In this document: positions 40,135 through 49,786 of the stretch, piece by piece
Layout: every line of letters starts with the position of its first letter
Position numbering within the stretch: the first letter of the stretch is position 1
NCBI GenBank assembly: GCA_016235425.1
Contig: JACRLC010000076.1
Span: 1 to 64,000 of the forward strand
Direction of reading: 5' to 3'
Length of the DNA: 64,000 nt
From: Chloroflexota bacterium
GTDB taxonomy: Bacteria; Chloroflexota; Anaerolineae; Anaerolineales; Villigracilaceae
The notes under the pieces: generated by a model
Seen by the model: only the letters and a program-made list of their open reading frames with translations
What the model was told of the DNA's origin: nothing
Database searches by the model: none
Program-made: the position numbers and the translations under genes

Positions 40135-40596
40135 ATGTGGACTGGTACTCAAAGCATCCAGGGCTATCACGAACGCATCAACGATGTCAGGCAGTACATC
40201 AGCGAGCACGTTGACGAACCGCTCAATCGGGAAATTTTGGCGGCGGTCGCTGGTTTCTCTGTATCCCACTTTCATCGCGTCTTCACCGCCTATATGGGTG
40301 AAAACATTTCCAGCTATGTTCGTCGCGTGCGCATGGAACGCGCGGGGCGAAAATTGCGGATGGGTGCGGTGGATATTACAGAGGTCGCGTTAGCCGCCGG
40401 TTACGATACCCATGCGGCCTTTGGCAGGGCATTCAAACAACAGTTCGGTCTCAGCCCCAGTGAGTTTCGCCAACTCAGTTGCAATGCGGCCACCCAAATT
40501 CTGATCATGACACGGACGCCGGGTCCGATGCCGATGGAGGTAGACATTACAAAAGCACCGCGCGAGATACAGTACAGAAAGATGAACAAGAAGTGA
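40135..40596 (+). CDS. AraC-family regulator, apparently missing its GyrI-like domain
   Basis: A 153-residue protein. The first ~105 residues are an AraC DNA-binding domain with two helix-turn-helix motifs (LNREILAAVAGFSVSHFHRVFTAYMG; ITEVALAAGYDTHAAFGRAFKQQFGLSPSEFR). The tail PMEVDITKAPREIQYRK looks like the first strand of a GyrI-like effector domain, then stops, so the family's C-terminal domain is truncated. TATAAG ends six bases before the ATG, suggesting a leaderless start. Targets may include the VOC gene 41 bases downstream. Confidence 0.8.
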   Translation: MWTGTQSIQGYHERINDVRQYISEHVDEPLNREILAAVAGFSVSHFHRVFTAYMGENISSYVRRVRMERAGRKLRMGAVDITEVALAAGYDTHAAFGRAFKQQFGLSPSEFRQLSCNAATQILIMTRTPGPMPMEVDITKAPREIQYRKMNKK

Positions 40597-40636
40597 AATA
40601 ACCATGTCCAGTTAACGAAAGAAAGGATAAATCACC

Positions 40637-41020
40637 GTGAAGATTCAACTTAGCAGTGTAATGGTAGATGACCAGGACAAGGCCCTTAAGTTTTATACTG
40701 AGGTTTTGGGCTTTGTCAAAAAAAGAGACATTCCACTGGGGGAAGCCAGGTGGTTAACTGTTGTCTCCCCCGAAGGGCCGGAAGATATTGAGCTGCTTCT
40801 TGAGCCAAACAGCAACCCAGCCGCCAGGACATACCAAAAAGCTATTTTCGAGCAAGGGATCCCGCTAACAGCATTTGCTGTCAAGGATATTCACAAGGAG
40901 TATCAAAGGCTGAAAAAGCTGGGAGTGAAATTTAGTATGGAGCCGACAAAAACCGGACCGGCAACTGTCGCCGTCTTTGATGATACCTGCGGTAACCTCA
41001 TCCAGATTTATGAGGTGTAA
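40637..41020 (+). CDS. VOC family protein (glyoxalase/bleomycin-resistance-like)
   Basis: A 127-residue vicinal-oxygen-chelate protein with two beta-alpha-beta-beta-beta modules. Segments QLSSVMVDDQDKALKFYTEVLGF and VAVFDDTCGNLIQIYEV hold the usual metal-site Glu/Asp positions. GTG start with an AGGA site nine bases away. It may detoxify or bind small molecules; the family is too broad for a specific call. Paired with the AraC-type regulator. Confidence 0.85.
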   Translation: MKIQLSSVMVDDQDKALKFYTEVLGFVKKRDIPLGEARWLTVVSPEGPEDIELLLEPNSNPAARTYQKAIFEQGIPLTAFAVKDIHKEYQRLKKLGVKFSMEPTKTGPATVAVFDDTCGNLIQIYEV

Positions 41021-41374
41021 TTACTGTCAATCGTCACCCAGACTTATTTTGCAGACAGCCTGACAACTTACTGGAGCCAAGACCCGACCGGCTGGGTCTT
41101 GGCTCCAGTGCAATACCCTACAAAACCTGGTTTCATCCTTGCATTCCGATTCCCACCAAGTCTCCTGCACAAGCCGTTCTCAAGATTTATCCGCTTCCCC
41201 TGCCAAGGGATGGGGAGCTACGCTACCAGCGGAGTACTTGAATCTGTTACATTTGGCAGATGCTTTTATAAATGTGAGGAATATAATTTAAACACGCAAC
41301 TTTCCCGGTTGCGGTGCGTAAATTCATTGTCAAAATTAAAACCAATGAAAAAGGGAAGACAGAGGAACTGAACC
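41021..41374. other. Gene-free region between VOC gene and adaptor gene
   Basis: Contains a 15-bp perfect hairpin (41071-41108) and, further down, TATAAT at 41282-41287 without a good -35. No coding sequence or RNA gene is recognised. A small plus-strand frame (41099-41371) has no ribosome site or recognisable motif. Confidence 0.6.
41071..41108. terminator. Strong hairpin after the VOC gene
   Basis: CTGGAGCCAAGACCC (41071-41085) pairs perfectly with GGGTCTTGGCTCCAG (41094-41108) around eight bases. There is no T-run, so it is terminator-like or a repeat. Confidence 0.45.
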
Positions 41375-42427
41375 ATGAAAACAAAAGCCGTATTTCTTTT
41401 CGCAGTCACCGCCTTAATGCTGGCGGCTTGTGGAACTGCCACTCCCACCGCAGTCGCAACCGACATTCCCATCGTTGTTGCCGACAGCGCCATTATCACA
41501 GAAGGCCGTCTTGAACCGATCCGTTACGTGGAAGTGGCATTGAACGCCAACGGACTGGTCAGTGAAGTGCTGGTGGCAGAGGGTGAACAGGTCGAGGCAG
41601 GCCAGGTCATCGCCCGTTTGGAAAGCGCCGAAGCCAAAACCCTCGAAGCCGCACAAGCCAGCGCCGCCGAAGAACTGACTGTCGCTTACCAGGAAGTCCG
41701 CGACGCGCAGTATAAGCTGGACAATTTCGATGTTCCGTCCGACTTTTCGGGGTTGACTCCCACCCAAGCCGTGGAGCAAATGCTGGAGAAATTGAACACA
41801 GCCCGCGACAACTTCGAGCCATACAAGGATCTCGCAGACAGCAGACTGCAACCGACCAACGCCGAAAAAGAATCCGGTGTTTACCGGGATACTGCCAAGC
41901 TGTACAAAAAACAACTGGACGACGCCTGGGCCAGGTACCGCAAGGCTATTCTATGGATGGAATTGGAAACCACGCTTGAAACCGCCTCGGCGCGTTTGGC
42001 ACAGGCCCAGAAAGATTCCAACGCCCTGCAAGACCCGTCCTTTGCCGAAGATACCGCCGGAACGCGCGCCGCATTGGCAAACGCCGAAGTCCGCGCGCCA
42101 TTTGCGGGTGTGATCACCAGCCTGGGACTCAAAGTGGGCGAATTCGCCTCCGCCGGAACGCCGGTTGTGACAATCGCAGACACGTCGAAATGGATCGTTA
42201 AAACCACCGACCTGACTGAGATTGACGTGGTGGAACTGGAAGAAGGCCAGCCCGTCACGGTCACGCTGGATGCGATTAGCGGTGTCACACTCGAAGGCAA
42301 TGTATTTTTGATCGGGCAGAGTTACTCCGAGAACCAGGGCGATGTCGTGTACGAAGTGACGGTCTTGTTGACAGAGTCTCATCCCGCCATGCGCTGGGGT
42401 ATGACCGCAGAAGTCAAATTTGAATAA
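41375..42427 (+). CDS. HlyD/MacA-like membrane fusion (adaptor) lipoprotein
   Basis: A 350-residue periplasmic-type adaptor. It has a lipoprotein signal with lipobox LAAC (Cys20), a biotinyl-lipoyl-like half (GLVSEVLVAEGEQVEAGQVIARLE), a long alpha-hairpin, the second half (VRAPFAGVITSLGLKVGEFASAGTPVV) and a beta-barrel end. It likely couples or stabilises the following FtsX-type ABC exporters. It precedes them in the same direction, 125 bases before the first ATPase. The AGGAACTG ribosome site is weak. Confidence 0.85.
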   Translation: MKTKAVFLFAVTALMLAACGTATPTAVATDIPIVVADSAIITEGRLEPIRYVEVALNANGLVSEVLVAEGEQVEAGQVIARLESAEAKTLEAAQASAAEELTVAYQEVRDAQYKLDNFDVPSDFSGLTPTQAVEQMLEKLNTARDNFEPYKDLADSRLQPTNAEKESGVYRDTAKLYKKQLDDAWARYRKAILWMELETTLETASARLAQAQKDSNALQDPSFAEDTAGTRAALANAEVRAPFAGVITSLGLKVGEFASAGTPVVTIADTSKWIVKTTDLTEIDVVELEEGQPVTVTLDAISGVTLEGNVFLIGQSYSENQGDVVYEVTVLLTESHPAMRWGMTAEVKFE

Positions 42428-42552
42428 TTGCTCATCACGCTGATTGGAGAAGTGGTGTTCATTCGGTCCGTCTTTGTTGAAAACAACTGCATCCGGGCCA
42501 GACACTGAATGCATCCTTCTCCAACTGGCGAGTGATTACGAAGGGCCAAGCC

Positions 42553-43689
42553 ATGTCACTCCCCTTTATGAAAACACAGCCTGAAACTACCGCAAACCAT
42601 CACATAATCGAATTGCGCGATGTGCAGAAATCCTATAAGTCTGCCGCGGGTGAATTTCCTGCGCTCAAAGGGATAGGTTTACAGATCAAAGCCGGTGAAT
42701 TTGTCAGTATCATTGGCAAATCAGGAAGCGGCAAGTCCACCCTATTAAACATGATCACCGGCATTGACCGCCCTACTTCCGGTGAGGTTCTGGTTAATGG
42801 CACTGCGGTCCATGAATTGAATGAGAATCAACTGGCGGCATGGAGAGGCGGCAATCTTGGCATCATCTTCCAGTTTTTCCAATTACTGCCGGCACTTAGC
42901 CTTAAGCAGAATGTGATTTTGCCCATGGATCTGGCTGGCAAGTACAAGCCGCGTGAGAGACGGGAACGCGCAGAGCATTTATTGGAAATCGTTGGTTTGG
43001 CTGACCAAATGCAAAAACTTCCGAGCATGGTATCGGGCGGACAGCAACAACGCGCCGCGATGGCGCGCGCGCTCGCAAATGACCCGCCGATTGTCATCGC
43101 CGACGAGCCGACAGGGAACCTGGATTCCAAGACTGCTGAAACGGTCTTCGGTTTGTTCAACGATCTTGTCGCACAGGGCAAGACCGTCATCATCGTCACA
43201 CACGACAGCAGTCTTGCAAAACGAACACATCGAACGGCGTTGATCGCCGATGGCGAGATTGCCAACGAATACGTGGCAAAGGCCATGCCCACGCTAACGC
43301 ACGAACAACTTCTGTCCGCGACTCACAAAATCAAGCCGCGCCAGTACGAAGCGGGCGCGATGATCCTTGTGGAAGGCAAAAACAGCGACACGTTCTACAT
43401 CGTTTCCAAAGGAACGGTGGACGTTGTATTGCCGCGCCCGAATCAATCGGATGTGATCGCGGTGGAACTTGGTCCCGGTAAATTCTTCGGCGAGATGGAA
43501 TTCTTCCACGATCGTCGAAACAAGGCGTCCATTCGCGCCTGCGAAAGCTGCGACGTGGAATTGCTCGCCATAAGCTATGATCAACTCAACGAATTACTGA
43601 ATCAATCTGAGGCCACGCGTGAGGCGCTTCATCGGGCCGCCGATCTGCACGAACGGGAAAATATCCAACAGCGAGAGGCGAGGGTTTGA
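42553..43689 (+). CDS. ABC transporter ATPase (LolD/MacB type) fused to a cyclic-nucleotide-binding domain, copy 1
   Basis: A 378-residue fusion. The first ~235 residues are a LolD/MacB-type ATPase: Walker [13 protein letters not shown]-loop FQFFQLLP, signature [15 protein letters not shown], Walker [13 protein letters not shown] and H-loop VTHD. Residues about 255-350 are a CRP-like cNMP-binding roll ([25 protein letters not shown] ... [16 protein letters not shown]). ATG 42553 has AAGGG eight bases upstream; GTG 42532 is an alternative. One base separates its stop from the permease (TGAGATG). The cNBD suggests ligand-gated export. Confidence 0.88.
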   Translation: MSLPFMKTQPETTANHHIIELRDVQKSYKSAAGEFPALKGIGLQIKAGEFVSIIGKSGSGKSTLLNMITGIDRPTSGEVLVNGTAVHELNENQLAAWRGGNLGIIFQFFQLLPALSLKQNVILPMDLAGKYKPRERRERAEHLLEIVGLADQMQKLPSMVSGGQQQRAAMARALANDPPIVIADEPTGNLDSKTAETVFGLFNDLVAQGKTVIIVTHDSSLAKRTHRTALIADGEIANEYVAKAMPTLTHEQLLSATHKIKPRQYEAGAMILVEGKNSDTFYIVSKGTVDVVLPRPNQSDVIAVELGPGKFFGEMEFFHDRRNKASIRACESCDVELLAISYDQLNELLNQSEATREALHRAADLHERENIQQREARV

Positions 43690-43690
43690 G

Positions 43691-46096
43691 ATGGGCGTCC
43701 TCTGGCATAAGATCTGGTTCGACCTATGGCACAATAAGACGCGCACCCTGCTGGCGGTTTTGAGCATCGCGTCCGGGGTGTTCGCGGTGGGCGCGATCTT
43801 CGGCATGAGCGACCTGCTCCTGACGAACATGGATGAGTCGCACCGCGCGGTGCTTCCAACCCACATCAACGTGTATCTGGGAAATCCCATTGACCGCGGC
43901 ATTTTGCTCAACCTTAAGAGCGTGCCAGGCGTCGAGGATATCGAGCCTTTTAATTCGGTCAGCGTTCTTTACAAACTCCATCCTGAGGATGAGTGGCGGC
44001 AGGGTGTGATTCAAATGCGCGATGACTTCGAAAATCAGAAGTACGAATTGCTTCAATTGCGAGCGGGCAGCTGGCCCGGCGCGAAGGACGAAGTCGCGGT
44101 GGAACGAATGGCGGCGCAATTCCTCAAAATCGGTATTGGCGACTCGGTCATCTTCAAGATGGACGATAAGGAACGCCTCCTGCCCATCACGGGGTTGATC
44201 CGCCACCCGTTTGTGCCTCCGCCGCAATTTCAGGATCTGGCTTTCTTCTTCATGGACAGCGAAGGCATGGAGCGGCTGGATATTCCCGTCGGTAAGTTCA
44301 GTTCATTTTACGTGCGCGTGACTCCGTACAGCGCCGATTATGCCAAAGAGGTTGCAACTGCGATCAAATCCAAACTGGCGAAACAGGATATTCGCGTCGC
44401 GGCGTTTGTTTACGAAGACCCGAACAAACACTGGGGGCGCACATTTTTCGACGGCATCACGCTGGTGCAAAAGCTGCTCGCTTTGATCTGCGTGACGATC
44501 AGCGCGGTGCTGGTTTACAACACGCTCTCCAATCTCATCACACAGCAAATCAACCAGATCGGAATCCTGAAAGCGATTGGCGGAAGGACGGGAACGATCA
44601 TTGGAATGTATCTGTTCAGCGCGCTGGTGTACGGAATCCTTGCTTTGATCATCGCCCTGCCTCTGGGCGCGATCACTGCCGCGCAATTGACAGCGATCTT
44701 TCTGGGGCTGTTCAACATTGACATGACTCAATTTCAGGTTTCGAGAGAGGCAATCATCTTTCAAGTCATGTCTGCGTTGATCGCGCCTTTGCTGGCGGGA
44801 TTGCCTCCTGTTTTGCAGGGCGCGAAGATCACCGTGCGTCAGGCCATCGCAAGCTATGGGCTTGGCGGAGACTTTCACTCTGGCTGGCTCGACCGCATCG
44901 TCGAGGGAATCGGGCGCCGCTGGCTTCCGTCGCATTATGCGACTGCGCTCGGAAATATGTTCCGCCACAAGGGACGCCTGCTTCTCACGCAGTTTGTGTT
45001 GATCGCGGCGGGAAGCGCGTTTTTGATGGTGAGGAGTCTGGATTCATCGCTGGCATTGACGCTTGATAATTACTTCGGGAGACAGCATTACGATACGATG
45101 ATCCAGTTCGAGCAGGATGAGAGGGCCAGCCGCGTTCTGTCCATAGCCGAATCTGTGGAGGGGGTCGAGAAAGCCGACATCCGCTTCATCCAATCTGCCA
45201 GCACGTTCGTCGCGGGCCAATTGGTCAAGGATGCGGGCATCGGCTCGACGATCAGGGGCATTCCCGCAGACAGCGACTTTTACTCGCCGTTGATGGTGGC
45301 AGGCCGCTGGTTCGATCCAGAAGACGGCCGCGCGGTCGTGTTGTCCCGCGATACGGCCAAGAAAAACAACATCCGAGTCGGCGATACGGTGACGCTTGAC
45401 CTGGGCGAATTGGGCAGGGACGACTGGCTGGTCATCGGATTCTATGAGCCGGTATTTGTCGGCGGCTTTACCTCCGATACGATCTATGCGCCGCTTGACA
45501 CGCTGTATCGGGCGACCAAAAAATATAATCAGGGAAGCATGGTTCTTGTCCGCACAACCTCTCACGATCCAGAATTTACAGCGGCCATTACCAAACAGCT
45601 CAAGGATTTATACGAAAGCAATAACATGAAAGTCGTTGACAGCCAAACGCAGGCCGCGTTACGCACGACCAATGAATGGCAATTCAGTACCGTGACGTGG
45701 ATGCTGCTGGCCCTGTCCGTCATCGTTGCGGTTGTGGGCGCGATTGCGCTGATGGGCGCGCTCTCCATCGGCGTCATCGAACGAACAAAGGAGATCGGTG
45801 TGTTACGCGCGGTGGGCGCACGATCCCATACCATCCTCGGTATCTTCGTCATGGAAGGCGTTTTACAGGGATTATTGAGCTGGCTGATCTCGATTCCCAT
45901 TTCCCTGATCGCCAGTCCCATGGTCGCCAGCTCGCTGGGTCATGCCATGTTCGGCGCGACGCTCGATTATGAATACAGCTGGCCCGCCGTCGGCATGTGG
46001 CTTGGCCTTGTCATTATCATTTCCATACTGGCTTCCATTCTTCCCGCACGCGGCGCGACGCGCATCAGCGTGCGCGACAGCCTGGCTTACGCTTAA
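43691..46096 (+). CDS. FtsX/MacB-like ABC permease, copy 1
   Basis: An 801-residue permease made of two FtsX-like halves. Each has one N-terminal helix (KTRTLLAVLSIASGVFAVGAIFG; KGRLLLTQFVLIAAGSAFLMV), a large extracytoplasmic domain and three C-terminal helices. The final cytoplasmic end is LPARGATRISVRDSLAYA, the canonical FtsX tail. It would partner the ATPase one base upstream to move lipoproteins, lipids or peptides, or act mechanically on the cell wall. Substrate unknown. Confidence 0.88.
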   Translation: MGVLWHKIWFDLWHNKTRTLLAVLSIASGVFAVGAIFGMSDLLLTNMDESHRAVLPTHINVYLGNPIDRGILLNLKSVPGVEDIEPFNSVSVLYKLHPEDEWRQGVIQMRDDFENQKYELLQLRAGSWPGAKDEVAVERMAAQFLKIGIGDSVIFKMDDKERLLPITGLIRHPFVPPPQFQDLAFFFMDSEGMERLDIPVGKFSSFYVRVTPYSADYAKEVATAIKSKLAKQDIRVAAFVYEDPNKHWGRTFFDGITLVQKLLALICVTISAVLVYNTLSNLITQQINQIGILKAIGGRTGTIIGMYLFSALVYGILALIIALPLGAITAAQLTAIFLGLFNIDMTQFQVSREAIIFQVMSALIAPLLAGLPPVLQGAKITVRQAIASYGLGGDFHSGWLDRIVEGIGRRWLPSHYATALGNMFRHKGRLLLTQFVLIAAGSAFLMVRSLDSSLALTLDNYFGRQHYDTMIQFEQDERASRVLSIAESVEGVEKADIRFIQSASTFVAGQLVKDAGIGSTIRGIPADSDFYSPLMVAGRWFDPEDGRAVVLSRDTAKKNNIRVGDTVTLDLGELGRDDWLVIGFYEPVFVGGFTSDTIYAPLDTLYRATKKYNQGSMVLVRTTSHDPEFTAAITKQLKDLYESNNMKVVDSQTQAALRTTNEWQFSTVTWMLLALSVIVAVVGAIALMGALSIGVIERTKEIGVLRAVGARSHTILGIFVMEGVLQGLLSWLISIPISLIASPMVASSLGHAMFGATLDYEYSWPAVGMWLGLVIIISILASILPARGATRISVRDSLAYA

Positions 46097-46111
46097 AACC
46101 TGCCCGAATAA

Positions 46112-46162
46112 CGGAGTGCAGACTTCAGTCTGCTTTGCTTGCGGACTAAAGTCCGCGCTCCG
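46112..46162. repeat. Double-hairpin palindromic element (CGGAGTGC...GCGCTCCG)
   Basis: Outer arms CGGAG and CTCCG enclose two palindromes, GCAGACTTCAGTCTGC and GCGGACTAAAGTCCGC, split by TTTGCTT. Same plan as the GTAACGCG elements but with different sequence. Placed between the two ABC-exporter units. Confidence 0.65.
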
Positions 46163-46206
46163 ATGGATTATCGGATAGGTTCTTAATCAATCAAAAAGGA
46201 TACATT

Positions 46207-47349
46207 ATGTTTACTCTCCCGTTTTTTACAAATAATGAACCGAAAAGCAATGGAAACTCGCGCATGATTGACCTGCGCGATGTCCACAAGTATTACAAGA
46301 CTGCCATCGGTGATTATCACGCGCTGAACAGCGTTGACCTGCAAATTGAGGCAGGCGAATTCGTGAGCATCATCGGGAAATCAGGAAGCGGCAAGTCCAC
46401 GCTGTTGAATATGATTACCGGCATCGACCGGCCCACAAGCGGCGAAGTGTTTGTCAATGGCACAGCGGTGCACGAGCTGAACGAAAACCGCATGGCGCGC
46501 TGGCGCGGCAAGAATTTGGGCATCGTGTTCCAGTTCTTCCAACTCCTGCCGACCATCTCGGTCATCGAGAACATCATGTTACCGATGGATTTCTGCCGAA
46601 CGTATCCGATGCGCGAACGCGAGAAGCGCGCCCTGGAATTGCTCGAAATGGTGGAACTGGCAGACCATGCCTACAAACTCCCCACCGCGCTCTCCGGCGG
46701 ACAGCAGCAACGCGTGGCCATCGCGCGCGCGCTCGCCAACGACCCGCCCATCGTCATCGCGGACGAGCCGACAGGCAACCTTGATTCCAAGACCGCCGAG
46801 TCTGTGTTCGCGTTGTTCAATGAGCTGGTCGCAAAAGGCAAGACCATCATCATCGTCACCCACGACAGCGGACTGGCAAAACAGACTCATCGTACCGCGC
46901 TCATCGCGGACGGCGAGATCGTCAACGAATACGTGGCGAAAGCCATGCCCACCCTCTCACGCGACCAGTTGTTACAGGCCACGCGCATTGCAAATGCACA
47001 GGCTTACGAGGCCGGCGCGATGATTCTCTCCGAAGGCACAAACGCGGATACGTTCTACATCGTGACCAAAGGGACTGTGGAGGTTGTCCTGCCGCGGGAA
47101 AATCAATCGGACGTGATAGCGGTTCAACTCGGACCTGGAAAAGTCTTCGGCGAAATTGAATTTTTCCACGAGAAAAAACATAGCGCCTCCATCCGCGCCT
47201 CGGAGCGTGGAACTGTCGAAGTGCTGGCTATCAGCTATGATCAACTCAACGAATTGCTGGGCCAGTCCGAGGTCACGCGTGAGGCGCTGCACCAGATGGC
47301 GGATAAGCATCAAGAGGAAAATGTCACGCGGCGAGGGAGGATGTCATGA
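46207..47349 (+). CDS. ABC transporter ATPase fused to a cyclic-nucleotide-binding domain, copy 2
   Basis: A 380-residue paralogue of the 42553 gene with the same fusion. It has Walker [12 protein letters not shown], signature [15 protein letters not shown], Walker [13 protein letters not shown], then a cNMP-binding roll ([25 protein letters not shown] ... [25 protein letters not shown]). The linker [20 protein letters not shown] is also conserved, so the fusion predates duplication. The stop overlaps the permease start as ATGA. An AAAGGA site lies upstream of the ATG. Confidence 0.88.
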   Translation: MFTLPFFTNNEPKSNGNSRMIDLRDVHKYYKTAIGDYHALNSVDLQIEAGEFVSIIGKSGSGKSTLLNMITGIDRPTSGEVFVNGTAVHELNENRMARWRGKNLGIVFQFFQLLPTISVIENIMLPMDFCRTYPMREREKRALELLEMVELADHAYKLPTALSGGQQQRVAIARALANDPPIVIADEPTGNLDSKTAESVFALFNELVAKGKTIIIVTHDSGLAKQTHRTALIADGEIVNEYVAKAMPTLSRDQLLQATRIANAQAYEAGAMILSEGTNADTFYIVTKGTVEVVLPRENQSDVIAVQLGPGKVFGEIEFFHEKKHSASIRASERGTVEVLAISYDQLNELLGQSEVTREALHQMADKHQEENVTRRGRMS

Positions 47350-49733
47350 GCAGCCGCTGGAAGAAAATCTGGGCCGATTTCTGGGGCAACAAGTCGCGCA
47401 CGTTTCTGACCATTTTGATGATCGCGGTCGGTGTATTCGCGGTGGGGCTGAACAGCAACACCGGCCTGTACATGAACGAAAGCATGGACAGCGATTATCT
47501 TTCGGCCAGCCCCTCGGAAGCGGAAATTTACGCCTCGCCGCTGAACGACGATATGGTGAAGATCGCGCGCTCCATGCCGGGCGTGGATGCGGTGGAAGGA
47601 CGCAGTACCGCGAGCGCGGACGTGGTTCGCGAGGGGAAGCCGGTCACGATCCAACTCACGGCAGTGGACGATCCGAACAATCTGACGGTGGGCAAACTCA
47701 AGCCCGCGCTCGGTGAGACCAGCCTGCCCCCGCTTGGCGAGAGACAAGTCCTGGTGGATGAGTCTGCCAAATCGCTTGGATACAAACCCGGCGACACGAT
47801 TATCGTCGAACTCAACAATGGCAAACGCCGCGAACTAATCCTGGCTGGTTACATGCACGATGTGACGGGGTTCCCGTTCCCATTTACAAATGCCATGAAT
47901 GCCTACGTGACTCCCAACACACTGGTGTGGCTGGGCGGGTCATTGGATTACAACGTTTTGAAAGTAAGCGTTGCAAAAAACCAAACCGACCAGGATCACG
48001 TCACAGAAGTGGCGCAGGCCGTGGCCGACCGAATTGATCGCGCCGGTGCGACGGTTTATTTTGTAAGCATCTACCAACCGGGCCATCACTTTGCATGGAG
48101 CATCTCGCAGGGTGTCTTCTTTGTGCTTGGTGTGCTGGGCTACATGACCGTGCTGTTGAGCGGGTTCCTCATCGTCAACACCATCACCGCGTTGATGACA
48201 CAGCAAACCCGCCAGATCGGTATCATGAAAGCCACAGGCGGTGGAAATGCTCAAATCTTCAGCATGTATCTCGTTTTGATCCTGGGTTTCGGGTTGGTCG
48301 CGCTGATTATCGCAATCCCACTTGCAAACATCGCGGCAAAGGCCAACGGCGGAGGGATGGCGGCATGGCTGAACTTCCACACAGTTCCCTACAGAAGCTA
48401 TCCCATCACCCTTGTCCAGCAGGTGATCGTGGCGCTGGTCGTGCCGGTGATCGCGGCCATCTGGCCGGTCTACAACAGCGTGCGGATCACGGTGTGCGAG
48501 GCTCTCAGCGACTATGGCATTGGCGGCAACGCCAAGCCAAAGGATAAATCAGTGAGCAAGGGCGCGTTGTTCATCCCGCGCCCGATGCGGCTTTCGTTAC
48601 GCAATGCTTTCCGCCGCAAGGCACGCCTGGCTTTGACCTTGTTCACCCTCGTTCTCGGCGGCGCCATTTTCATCGGCGTTTATAACCTGTGGGCTTCGTT
48701 CGATAAGACAATGCAGGACATCCAGGGCTATTTCATGGCCGACATCAACGTTTCGTTTGGGCGCTACTATCGCTTCGAGGAGGTTGCCTCCATCGCGGAG
48801 GCCGTACCCGGCGTATCGAGCGTGGAAGGCTGGACGGAAGTCCCCGGCACGCTGATCTCGGACAACAAAGATGAGGCCGGCACGCAGATCCTGTTTGTCG
48901 CTCCGCCCTCGACCTCGACCCTGATTCAGCCCATCATCACGTCCGGCCGCTGGCTGACGACCGGCGATGAGAATGCCATCGTGATCGGCAACCACCTGCT
49001 CAATGTCTTCCCCGATTTGAAAGTCGGCGATTGGCTGACCATCAAGATTGACGGCAAAGAGACAAAATGGCACATCATAGGCACTTACAGCATCACAGGC
49101 AACGTCAGCCCGCCGCTGCTTTACGTCAATTACGAATATCTCAGCCGCATTGTGGGCCAGCCGGGACAGGTCTATTCCCTGCGCGTGCTCACGAGCCAGC
49201 ACGACTCGCTCACGCAGAAGCGTATCAACGATCAATTGCAGGCGGCCTTCAAAGCGCGCGGCATCCAGGTGACTTCCACGCAACTGGGCGCAGATTTCAT
49301 CCAGGATCAAAAAGCGCAGACCGACATCCTGGTTTATTTCATGCTGTTCATGGCGGCCCTGATCGCAATCGTCGGCGGGCTGGGCCTGATGGGAACAATG
49401 AGCATCAATGTTCTTGAACGCACGCGCGAGATCGGCGTGATGCGCGCCATCGGCGCATCCAACGGCGACATCCAAAGCATCGTGATCGTCGAAGGCATGG
49501 TCATTGGCCTGATCAGTTGGGCCATCAGCATTCTCATCTCCATCCCCATCACAAACGTGCTGACCTATGGTGTAGGCGTGGCCATCATGACCTCCCCCAT
49601 GCCTGCCGTGTACGGCGTGAGCGGCATCGTCGCATGGCTGATCTTTACCCTCATCCTTGCCACGATTGCGAGCGCACTGCCTGCACGCCGGGCATCGAGG
49701 CTCACTGTCCGCGATACGCTGGCATATGAGTAA
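47346..49733 (+). CDS. FtsX/MacB-like ABC permease, copy 2
   Basis: A 795-residue paralogue of the 43691 permease with the same double FtsX layout: N-terminal helix [20 protein letters not shown], three mid helices ([22 protein letters not shown] onward), a second half beginning [21 protein letters not shown] and tail [18 protein letters not shown]. It starts with ATGA overlap with its ATPase. The two copies are clearly diverged, so they may form a heteromeric complex or handle different substrates. Confidence 0.88.
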   Translation: MSSRWKKIWADFWGNKSRTFLTILMIAVGVFAVGLNSNTGLYMNESMDSDYLSASPSEAEIYASPLNDDMVKIARSMPGVDAVEGRSTASADVVREGKPVTIQLTAVDDPNNLTVGKLKPALGETSLPPLGERQVLVDESAKSLGYKPGDTIIVELNNGKRRELILAGYMHDVTGFPFPFTNAMNAYVTPNTLVWLGGSLDYNVLKVSVAKNQTDQDHVTEVAQAVADRIDRAGATVYFVSIYQPGHHFAWSISQGVFFVLGVLGYMTVLLSGFLIVNTITALMTQQTRQIGIMKATGGGNAQIFSMYLVLILGFGLVALIIAIPLANIAAKANGGGMAAWLNFHTVPYRSYPITLVQQVIVALVVPVIAAIWPVYNSVRITVCEALSDYGIGGNAKPKDKSVSKGALFIPRPMRLSLRNAFRRKARLALTLFTLVLGGAIFIGVYNLWASFDKTMQDIQGYFMADINVSFGRYYRFEEVASIAEAVPGVSSVEGWTEVPGTLISDNKDEAGTQILFVAPPSTSTLIQPIITSGRWLTTGDENAIVIGNHLLNVFPDLKVGDWLTIKIDGKETKWHIIGTYSITGNVSPPLLYVNYEYLSRIVGQPGQVYSLRVLTSQHDSLTQKRINDQLQAAFKARGIQVTSTQLGADFIQDQKAQTDILVYFMLFMAALIAIVGGLGLMGTMSINVLERTREIGVMRAIGASNGDIQSIVIVEGMVIGLISWAISILISIPITNVLTYGVGVAIMTSPMPAVYGVSGIVAWLIFTLILATIASALPARRASRLTVRDTLAYE

Positions 49734-49736
49734 ACC

Positions 49737-49774
49737 AAAGGTGACAGTCACTTCGCAAAGTGACTGTCACCTTT
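49737..49774 (+). terminator. 17-bp hairpin ending the ABC exporter operon
   Basis: AAAGGTGACAGTCACTT (49737-49753) pairs perfectly with 49758-49774 around CGCA, followed by TTATACT. It doubles as the promoter spacer for the next gene. Confidence 0.65.
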
Positions 49775-49780
49775 TATACT
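49752..49780 (+). promoter_or_regulatory. Leaderless promoter built on the terminator arm
   Basis: TTCGCA (49752-49757, hairpin loop), exactly 17 bases (the right arm), TATACT (49775-49780), then six bases to the ATG at 49787. Confidence 0.45.
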
Positions 49781-49786
49781 TGGGTG

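Noticed and set aside
41099-41371. Plus-strand 90-codon frame
   Set aside because: Begins inside a hairpin, lacks a ribosome site and has no recognisable motif.
48597-49751. Minus-strand 384-codon frame opposite the second FtsX permease
   Set aside because: Compositional shadow, His/Asp-rich translation without domain features.
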